From an uncultured Lachnospiraceae bacterium (GTDB lineage: Bacteria > Bacillota > Clostridia > Lachnospirales > Lachnospiraceae): DNA of 22,429 nt. Below are positions 7,521 to 13,179 of the stretch, piece after piece. Numbering within the stretch: position 1 is the stretch's first letter; each line of letters starts with the position of its first letter. The stretch covers positions 1 through 22,429 of the forward strand of contig CAMNWW010000007.1 of NCBI GenBank assembly GCA_946566415.1. Direction: 5' to 3'. A program made the translations under genes and the position numbers. The notes under the pieces are model-generated. The model ran no database searches. It had not been told where the DNA came from and saw only the letters and a list, made by a program, of their open reading frames with translations.

Positions 7521-8471
7521 TTAGAACCACCATTTCGGCGTCAATTCTCCAAGCGTAACAGCTTTCCTTTGCTTATAATCCACCATGATCTCAATATCCT
7601 TGTATGTATCCGGCATCAACTGGACCATAAGCTCCCTGCATGCCCCGCACGGCGCCCCCGCTCTCCCGTCAGGCATGATCGCTATCACCTTTTCTATCTC
7701 ATGTTCCCCATTAGTCAGCATATTAAAAATCGCATTTCTTTCAGCGCATATTCCAAGCGTACAGCAGGTATCTACACATACGCCTGTGTAAATTCTGCCT
7801 GATTTAGTAAGAAGCGCCGCCGCAACACCGCCAGCGTCCACATAGTCCGAAACTTTCCTGCCGTTTTGGACTGCAAGGGCTCTTCCATAAAGACGTTCCC
7901 AGATATCTTTCTCTTTGCCGTTTTGATATTCATTTTTCAAGATAGAATACCACGACTCGTCGCACACGCCTTGGTTGTTTACCCCGCCGCCTCTCCATGT
8001 CCCTTCATAGGTCATCCCGCATTTCTTCATGACCTTGCCGGAATTTGGATTTCTGGGATCATGGCAGGCGTTTACACAGTTCGCGCCAACCTCTTCAAAG
8101 AAAAAGACGATCAGCGCCCGAAGCGCCTCCGCTGTAAGTCCCTGTCCCCACCACCTGCGCCCGATACAGTACCCTATGGTCGCGGACTCTGTTCTCTCGT
8201 CTGTCTTGACGGCGCTGATGCTGCCGATCGGTTCATGGATCTCCTTTAATTCCATGGCCCACTGATAATTTTCCGGTTTATCATATTCGTTTTCCCAACT
8301 CTCCAATACCTGCCTTGTAACATCGATATTTTTATGCGTCGGCCAGGTCAAGAACTTCGTCACTTCCGGGTCTGACGCCCAATTACAAAACATCTGCCCT
8401 GCATCTTCCTTCCTGAACGGCCTAAGTATCAACCGTTTTGTTTCTATTATTTTTGTACCTTTGTGATTCAT
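7521..8471 (-). CDS. Fusion of a GNAT acetyltransferase with a cytidine/blasticidin-S-type deaminase
   Basis: The protein has 316 residues from ATG 8471. Residues 1 to about 182 are a RimJ/RimL-like GNAT domain (ETKRLILRPF start, acetyl-CoA loop RRWWGQGLTAEAL near 105-117, NPNSGKVMKKCGM). Residues about 187-316 are a zinc deaminase domain with Cys242-Ala-Glu244 and PCGAC (Cys275, Cys278), the zinc ligands and catalytic Glu of cytidine and blasticidin-S deaminases. The linker NEYQNGKEKD is continuous, with no stop or frame change. The frame stays open to 8612, but those codons lie inside the intergenic repeat and lack a Shine-Dalgarno. The 8471 ATG has TCCTCCC (plus strand, 8478-8484) six bases away. 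Substrates are unknown. Detoxification, antibiotic modification or nucleoside salvage are all possible. Confidence 0.88.
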   Translation of the reverse strand: MNHKGTKIIETKRLILRPFRKEDAGQMFCNWASDPEVTKFLTWPTHKNIDVTRQVLESWENEYDKPENYQWAMELKEIHEPIGSISAVKTDERTESATIGYCIGRRWWGQGLTAEALRALIVFFFEEVGANCVNACHDPRNPNSGKVMKKCGMTYEGTWRGGGVNNQGVCDESWYSILKNEYQNGKEKDIWERLYGRALAVQNGRKVSDYVDAGGVAAALLTKSGRIYTGVCVDTCCTLGICAERNAIFNMLTNGEHEIEKVIAIMPDGRAGAPCGACRELMVQLMPDTYKDIEIMVDYKQRKAVTLGELTPKWWF

Positions 8472-8477
8472 GAAAAA

Positions 8478-8484
8478 TCCTCCC
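8478..8484 (-). promoter_or_regulatory. Shine-Dalgarno deciding the start of the acetyltransferase-deaminase fusion gene
   Basis: GGGAGGA in minus-strand sense lies six bases before ATG 8471. It supports this start over the open frame extending back to 8612 through repeat DNA. Confidence 0.75.
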
Positions 8485-8495
8485 TGTATGCACTG

Positions 8496-8755
8496 TATGG
8501 GTCCCGCTAAAACATGAGCAAGAAGCCATTTTTCGCAGAAAAATGAGCGAATTGCGAATGTTTTCGTCGATTTTGGGAGTGCAAAGCACGGAAAAATCGA
8601 CAGTGGACTCATTTGTCGGGTAACTCACTGTATGATGTTATGGTCAAAAGATGCCTTACGGATTGTTCCGCGCTTTGCGCTCCCACATCTACGCTCCGCT
8701 TCGGTCGGCGCTAAACGAATGTCCACTGGACATTCAGTGCCCTGGCATCACCATA
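8496..8755. repeat. Structured intergenic repeat region
   Basis: This covers almost all of the gap between the two acetyltransferase genes. It includes the 38-base inverted partner of 1-38 (8496-8533). A nested hairpin has arms GTCGATTTT/AAAATCGAC (8566-8574, 8593-8601) with GTGC-AAA-GCAC inside. A perfect 9-1-9 palindrome lies at 8717-8735 (GAATGTCCA/TGGACATTC). Imperfect ends TATGGT...GATGCC (8639-8655) match GGCATCACCATA (8744-8755). GGGAG(T/C)GCAAAGC(A/G)C occurs in opposite orientations at about 8575-8589 and 8669-8685. No coding sequence is seen. It looks like an interspersed repeat able to fold extensively in single-stranded form, and it may serve as the 3' end of the neighbouring transcript. 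Confidence 0.65.
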
Positions 8756-8757
8756 TT

Positions 8758-9525
8758 CTAATATCCCCATATCTCATAAGCTCTGTATTCATGGCTGAAA
8801 TGATACCCTAATTTCTCTGCGAGCGACACTGACCATTTATTCTGCGCATCCCAGCTCGGGTACAGCTCCCTTTTTAGGCACTCCAATATTAATTTCGCCC
8901 CGCATACATAAGCCAAACCCTTTCTTCTGAATTCTTCTTTTGTATCGATTTCGATCTCGATTCCCTCTTTATACCGGGTATAAGAAGAAGCCCCGGACAC
9001 GATTTCTCCATACCTTAACACTGCGGCGCCCAGTCCAAGCTTTTTATATTCATCATAATCCTTGAATTGTGACACCAGATCCATACACCACGATTCTGAC
9101 CTGCACATCTGATAAATCCTTTTGTCTATCGAGCAAAGCGTATACCCGACCGGCAGCTCAGATACTACTCGCTGCAGTTTTTCCCGGTCAAATATCCCTT
9201 TTTCCTTCTTTATCGCATACCTTAGGACCGGTTTCGCTTTTTTGCCGTAAACTTGCTCGATCATCCGCCCCCATCCGTCATTTTGCGGAACCATAATGAT
9301 AAAATCCTTCGCAAACCATTCCGGTTTATACGCTGCAAGCTGTTCACTCGGCGTTCCCGCGTAAAATGCAAAATCACCGATGACCGCCATCGCCGAAACA
9401 GGGCTTTTCAAATCCACTACGTATATTTTCCCCATCACCTTTTGCAGGCAGGACCAAATCAGCGTTTCCTCCCATCCATCAAACAGCTTTCCGACGGTTT
9501 CCGTATTTTCGACTTCATAAACCAT
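8758..9525 (-). CDS. GNAT family acetyltransferase (ZmaR/GNAT_acetyltran-like)
   Basis: The protein has 255 residues. The C-terminal half is GNAT-like: GEIVSGASSYTRYKEGIEIE (substrate strand), EFRRKGLAYVCGAKLI (acetyl-CoA loop with RRKGLA, near 202-217), and WSVSLAEKLGYHF near the end. The N-terminal half (WSCLQKVMGKIYVVD, AVIGDFAFYAG) resembles the larger family that includes the zwittermicin-resistance type acetyltransferases. The acceptor is unknown. Its ATG lies 18 bases after the stop of the Rpn-like gene, so the two may be cotranscribed, which may be coincidental. AAGGA sits eight bases before the start. The stop codon abuts the structured repeat, with no gene between. Confidence 0.8.
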   Translation of the reverse strand: MVYEVENTETVGKLFDGWEETLIWSCLQKVMGKIYVVDLKSPVSAMAVIGDFAFYAGTPSEQLAAYKPEWFAKDFIIMVPQNDGWGRMIEQVYGKKAKPVLRYAIKKEKGIFDREKLQRVVSELPVGYTLCSIDKRIYQMCRSESWCMDLVSQFKDYDEYKKLGLGAAVLRYGEIVSGASSYTRYKEGIEIEIDTKEEFRRKGLAYVCGAKLILECLKRELYPSWDAQNKWSVSLAEKLGYHFSHEYRAYEIWGY

Positions 9526-9543
9526 TGTCTTTTTCCTTCTCAG

Positions 9544-10395
9544 CTATAAATACTTTTGAGCCGTCTCCGGACTCAAATCATATTCTTCCTGGATTTTCTG
9601 TAAAATAGTCTCTATCGGAACTTTCAATCCTTTCAAAACAGACACTGTTCCTCTGATTCCCTCTTCTCTGCCTTCTTTCCTGCCCTCTTCTAACAATAGT
9701 TCTGCAACCTGGGTCATCCGTATCGCCTCCTTAATGTATTTTGCCGTAGTGGCGTCAATGATTTTATCAGCGAAGATCAATATCCCTGACAACACGAACA
9801 TCTTTTTCTCTGTATCCAGGATTTGTCCCGCCATTCTTACAGCCTCTTTTACCGCCCATTTTTTCTGCTTGGCTCCTTTATAAGTGAGCGGGAGCACGAT
9901 CAGCTTCATCAGTTCATCATCGGACAATGGGATTTCTTTCTCCAGCTTTCCAGCTAATTCTTTTCTAGTGCTTTCTGACTCTATTTGACTGAGAAATGCC
10001 TGTTCCAGCCTAAGTGTAATACACCCCGCCGAAAATTCTTCCGGCGCTGTCTCCACATCCGCCGTGTATATCACAATCATCCGTATCTTCCTTAACGGCT
10101 CTTTCTTATACCTCCCCAGTATCCGCACAATGTAATTCAAATATTTCAGATTATTTTCCCATTTTAATGTGCTCTCATAGTCAATAATCGCCACCGAACC
10201 ATCTTCCAAGAGGAACAGATTGTCAATGCGCATCTCGTTTACCTGGATCTCTGGAAGATTGGTTGGCAGAATCTGGCATATCTTAGGAATGTTAATTCCA
10301 TAAACCTGCAGCGATTTGTCCTTAAAATTATCCGACAAGATCTTTGACAGGACATCCTTATTATGATAAGTGATATCCCTTTTCGTTTTTCCCAT
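9544..10395 (-). CDS. Rpn-like PD-(D/E)XK nuclease/transposase-family protein
   Basis: The protein has 283 residues. The N-terminal domain has RIDNLFLLEDG followed by AIIDYES (Asp58, Asp72/Glu74), which fits the acidic core of PD-(D/E)XK enzymes, though the usual ExK or ExQ ending is replaced by Glu-Ser-Thr. A helical region follows, then the low-complexity LLEEGRKEGREEG tail typical of recombination-promoting nuclease (Rpn)/YhgA-like proteins. Members are very abundant in Lachnospiraceae, often in several copies per genome. Whether this one cuts DNA is uncertain. AAAGGAG precedes the ATG by seven bases. The upstream gap carries a large inverted repeat (10578-10625). Confidence 0.75.
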   Translation of the reverse strand: MGKTKRDITYHNKDVLSKILSDNFKDKSLQVYGINIPKICQILPTNLPEIQVNEMRIDNLFLLEDGSVAIIDYESTLKWENNLKYLNYIVRILGRYKKEPLRKIRMIVIYTADVETAPEEFSAGCITLRLEQAFLSQIESESTRKELAGKLEKEIPLSDDELMKLIVLPLTYKGAKQKKWAVKEAVRMAGQILDTEKKMFVLSGILIFADKIIDATTAKYIKEAIRMTQVAELLLEEGRKEGREEGIRGTVSVLKGLKVPIETILQKIQEEYDLSPETAQKYL

Positions 10396-10577
10396 ATCTT
10401 TTCTCCTTTAGTTTATCATGTTTCCCGGTTACTTAAAAGAGAAAAATACATCCATAGGCATCCCTCCCTGCCTGGCAATTCAGCTTTCCTGCCGCCATAA
10501 ATTCATTCCTCATAAGAAAATGTTCCGGCGAACCGCCGTGATCATAGAAATTAGAAATTCTTTGAAAGATAAAATAT

Positions 10578-10625
10578 CCCCTCGACAAAATAAGCATACC
10601 GTACGTGTACTTATTTTGCAAGGGG
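10578..10625 (-). terminator. Long inverted repeat after the glycan operon, possible terminator
   Basis: The arms CCCCT + CAAAATAAG (10578-10582, 10586-10594) pair with CTTATTTTG + AGGGG (10610-10618, 10621-10625) through a small internal loop. The apical region is 15 bases. In minus-strand RNA it starts 20 bases after the stop of the dehydrogenase gene and ends in ATATTTTATCTTT, so it could end the glycan transcript. The same hairpin lies upstream of the Rpn-like gene and might instead be part of that element's flank. Confidence 0.5.
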
Positions 10626-10645
10626 TAAATGAAAAATATTGCTCT

Positions 10646-11701
10646 CTATTCTAATATCACCATAATTTTACAATAATCTTCCGCCTTATCATGCATAATT
10701 TCCAGCCCTTCCCAAAGCCTCTTAAGCGGGAACCGATGTGTAATCAATTTCTCCGGCACAATACTCCCTGCCTTCATCTGTTTCATCACATAATGCCAGT
10801 CGTCCGTATCCTCTCCCGTAAACGAAGAATTCCATGTCCCGGTCACCACAATCTGGTTCCGCAAAATCTTCCAGTATATATCCTTCCCCAGCGTCATATC
10901 TGCGCCAGGGTTTCCTACAAGTACTACCTTCCCCGCCGGCCGCACGCTGTCTATTCCCCATTGGAGAACCTCATTCTTTCCTGTACATTCAAAGAAGACG
11001 TCTGGTCCTCCTGTACATTCCTGAAGCCATTTTCCCGCGTCCGATACCTTGCTGTTACAATAATGCCCTGACAAAACGCCCACGAACGCAGCCCTTTTCC
11101 TTTGGTCCTCCTTATTTCCCACCACATACAGGTTCCGATAGCCCGCATCTATCAAAAATTCTGTAAGCAGAATACCGATTGTCCCAAGACCGCATACTGC
11201 AACCGCCGCATCCCTGGATAGTGTAAACTCCTCCGTTCCACGGCGCATAGCATGGACCGCAACCGCCATAGGCTCCAGCATTGCCGCCGCCTCAAACGAT
11301 ACGTTTTCAGGAAGCTCGATCAAATTCTCCGCAGGAACACACACATATTCTGCAAACCCCCCGTCCCGGCGCGACCCCAGGTAACTGTAATTGCGGCACA
11401 TTTCATATTGTTTCTTTTGGCAGGGAACACATTTTCCGCAAGGAATTAGAGGAAAAACTCCTACTCTTCGGTTTTGCCAGTCAGCGTCTGCACTGCTTCC
11501 AACCTTTTCCACTGTCCCTGAAAATTCATGGCCTATGATAAGAGGATGCCGATGCGCTCCGGTGTCAAACACCCTGGCAATGTCCGAGCCGCAGATGCCT
11601 GCCGCTTTTACCTTGACAAGCGCCTCTCCTTTTCCGATCTTCGATACAGGACGCTCTCTAAATTGTAAATCGCCGATCCCGTACAGCACCCATGCCTTCA
11701 A
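10646..11701 (-). CDS. Zinc-dependent polyol-phosphate dehydrogenase (GatD/TarJ-like)
   Basis: This is a medium-chain zinc dehydrogenase of 351 residues if started at TTG 11701. The catalytic-zinc region has GICGSD (Cys37) and GHEFSG (His58, Glu59). The structural zinc has Cys88, Cys91, Cys94 and Cys102. The Rossmann motif is AVCGLGTIGILL. By sequence it resembles galactitol-1-phosphate 5-dehydrogenase. Next to a cytidylyltransferase and a pentulose epimerase, a pentulose-5-phosphate reductase (as TarJ, or AbpB of arabinitol capsules) is more likely. An upstream TTG at 11707 is only two bases from AGGAGG, whereas TTG 11701 is eight bases away and gives the usual MKAWVL start. It is six bases or so after the cytidylyltransferase stop and is the last gene of the glycan operon. 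Confidence 0.85.
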   Translation of the reverse strand: MKAWVLYGIGDLQFRERPVSKIGKGEALVKVKAAGICGSDIARVFDTGAHRHPLIIGHEFSGTVEKVGSSADADWQNRRVGVFPLIPCGKCVPCQKKQYEMCRNYSYLGSRRDGGFAEYVCVPAENLIELPENVSFEAAAMLEPMAVAVHAMRRGTEEFTLSRDAAVAVCGLGTIGILLTEFLIDAGYRNLYVVGNKEDQRKRAAFVGVLSGHYCNSKVSDAGKWLQECTGGPDVFFECTGKNEVLQWGIDSVRPAGKVVLVGNPGADMTLGKDIYWKILRNQIVVTGTWNSSFTGEDTDDWHYVMKQMKAGSIVPEKLITHRFPLKRLWEGLEIMHDKAEDYCKIMVILE

Positions 11702-11709
11702 ATCCAATT

Positions 11710-11715
11710 CCTCCT
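11710..11715 (-). promoter_or_regulatory. Shine-Dalgarno deciding the TTG start of the dehydrogenase
   Basis: AGGAGG in minus-strand sense overlaps the stop codon of the upstream cytidylyltransferase gene. It lies eight bases from TTG 11701 but only two from TTG 11707, which favours the inner start. Confidence 0.7.
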
Positions 11716-12433
11716 ACTTCATCTGCTCCCTGAACTTTTCAAGATCCATGTCCGTCGTTACTTTAAAATTCTTTTCCTCCCCCGGGATAATAACAACATC
11801 CATCCCCGCCATGACCGCGGCTTCCGTGGAACCGTTGATGTTCATGATCCTATCTGGAAAAAGCTCCATATTTGCCAGATAATACTTCTTTAAAAGGAAC
11901 AGCTCCGGGGACTGCCCCGCATAGACCGTACTCCGTTCAAGAAGCCCTTCCACCCGCCTGCCGTTTTTGCTCAGATACACTGTATCCTTCATCGGCAGCA
12001 CCGGCATTACACCGTCATGTCCTGCAAACGCCGCATGGCATTCCTCGATCAGCCTCCCGCTCAAAAAAGGACGGGCGGCGTCGTGGATTAACACTGTATC
12101 CCTCTCATCTATGCTTTCCAGCCCTATCGCTTCCTCTTCTACACGAAGAAGCGCCTTTAACCCATTAAGGATGGACTCCTGCCTCGTATGCCCAGGTTCG
12201 GAAAACCCTACAATTTTCCCGGCGTCAAGCCCCTCTTTTTCTGCATCCGCACGGATGGCGTCCCGCCACTTCTGTTCCGCCACAATCTCCACTCCATCGA
12301 CAAACGGAGACTGTATCAGCGTCTCAAGGGCATATGTAATCAGCATTCTCCCGCCAATGCAGAGATATTGCTTGGGGATATCCGCGGAAATCCTGCTCCC
12401 TATTCCGCCGGACAATAATAATGCGGTATTCAT
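11714..12433 (-). CDS. IspD/TarI-like cytidylyltransferase, probably pentitol-phosphate specific
   Basis: The protein has 239 residues. The nucleotidyltransferase signature GGIGSRISADIPKQY (9-23) and the later DTVLIHDAARPF segment are those of the IspD family, which couples CTP to a polyol phosphate. Automatic annotation would say 2-C-methyl-D-erythritol 4-phosphate cytidylyltransferase. The neighbours are a polyol-phosphate dehydrogenase, a pentulose-phosphate epimerase and a CDP-glycerol-transferase-like protein, with no isoprenoid genes. A TarI- or AbpA-like role making CDP-ribitol or CDP-arabinitol is therefore the better inference. AAGGAG precedes the ATG. The gene is intact. Confidence 0.85.
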   Translation of the reverse strand: MNTALLLSGGIGSRISADIPKQYLCIGGRMLITYALETLIQSPFVDGVEIVAEQKWRDAIRADAEKEGLDAGKIVGFSEPGHTRQESILNGLKALLRVEEEAIGLESIDERDTVLIHDAARPFLSGRLIEECHAAFAGHDGVMPVLPMKDTVYLSKNGRRVEGLLERSTVYAGQSPELFLLKKYYLANMELFPDRIMNINGSTEAAVMAGMDVVIIPGEEKNFKVTTDMDLEKFREQMK

Positions 12434-12476
12434 GTCTCTCCTTCCGTGTTCTCTAACTACCTCTTAAGGTTCTTCC

Positions 12477-13145
12477 TTAAAACTCCATTGCCCGGATTTT
12501 TTCCAGTGTCTCTTTATAAGGGCGTCCCTTACCAAACAGAAGCGTCGTCCCCAGGACAAAACCTTTCACCCCTTTTGGGGCAAACTCCCGGATCTTGTCC
12601 ACCCCGCAGGCGCCGTCCCAGTAGATTTCAAAATTCATAGCATCTTTCATGGCAAGGAGCTGGTCGTACTTCTCCCCCACATAGGGCAGGAACATCTGCG
12701 CGGCGTTCCCGGGGTTCACCGACATGACCAAAACCTTCTTTACAATGCGCAGAAGCATACGGACATTTTCCACACTTGTCCCCGGATTGATGGCTATCCC
12801 CGGTATCAGCCCTGCATTAATGATCTTCTGCAAAGTGGTAGACGGATGGTACTCCGCCTCCGGGTGGATGTAAATCGTGTCCCCCGGGCGCAGGCTGTTT
12901 ATGAAAAGTTCAATCGTATTACTCGGATGCTCCACCATCAAATGCACGTCCAACGGTTTTTTTGCGGCCGAACGGATATAACGCAGGTCATTTAAAGACA
13001 TGGCAAAATTCGGGACATAACGCCCGTCCATGATGTCGATGTGGAAAGAATCAATACCGCCCTCTTCCAGATTCCTTACCTCCTGCTCCAGATGCCCGTA
13101 ATCCGCGCACATCATGGAGGCTGTTAGTTCAAAACTGTCGTCCAA
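12477..13145 (-). CDS. Ribulose-phosphate 3-epimerase-like protein
   Basis: The TIM-barrel protein has 222 residues. It keeps the Rpe hallmarks SMMCADYGHLEQEV, HIDIMDGRYVPNF, DVHLMVEHP and a late catalytic Asp in WDGACG. It departs from common Rpe in NPGNAAQMF (usually NPGFGGQ) and DGACG (usually DGG). It would interconvert ribulose-5-phosphate and xylulose-5-phosphate, or a related ketose phosphate, for the dehydrogenase and cytidylyltransferase downstream. The start is TTG at 13145, nine bases after a strong AAGGAGG (13155-13161). The first ATG, at codon 11, would be too far away and would lose the first strand. The HAD gene ends 34 bases upstream. Confidence 0.85.
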   Translation of the reverse strand: MDDSFELTASMMCADYGHLEQEVRNLEEGGIDSFHIDIMDGRYVPNFAMSLNDLRYIRSAAKKPLDVHLMVEHPSNTIELFINSLRPGDTIYIHPEAEYHPSTTLQKIINAGLIPGIAINPGTSVENVRMLLRIVKKVLVMSVNPGNAAQMFLPYVGEKYDQLLAMKDAMNFEIYWDGACGVDKIREFAPKGVKGFVLGTTLLFGKGRPYKETLEKIRAMEF

Positions 13146-13154
13146 TTTTCACTT

Positions 13155-13161
13155 CCTCCTT
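13155..13161 (-). promoter_or_regulatory. Shine-Dalgarno deciding the TTG start of the epimerase-like gene
   Basis: AAGGAGG in minus-strand sense lies nine bases before TTG 13145 and about 39 bases before the next ATG. Confidence 0.75.
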
Positions 13162-13179
13162 CGGTTCCTGCCTAATTAC

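Noticed and set aside
8422..8628. A 68-codon minus-strand frame and the upstream extension of the fusion gene to 8612
   Set aside because: Both lie in the structured repeat and lack a ribosome-binding site. The ATG at 8471 has a strong one.
8499..8755. CRISPR array
   Set aside because: The repeats are inverted and unequal, and there is no series of regularly spaced direct repeats.
10433..10621. A 62-codon minus-strand open frame in the gap before the Rpn-like gene
   Set aside because: It runs through the inverted repeat arm, has no convincing Shine-Dalgarno and no recognisable domain. At most it is a decayed piece of the element's flank.
11714..12433. IspD of the MEP isoprenoid pathway
   Set aside because: Family membership fits, but neighbours are polyol-phosphate and glycan genes only. 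A pentitol cytidylyltransferase role is better supported, though not proven.
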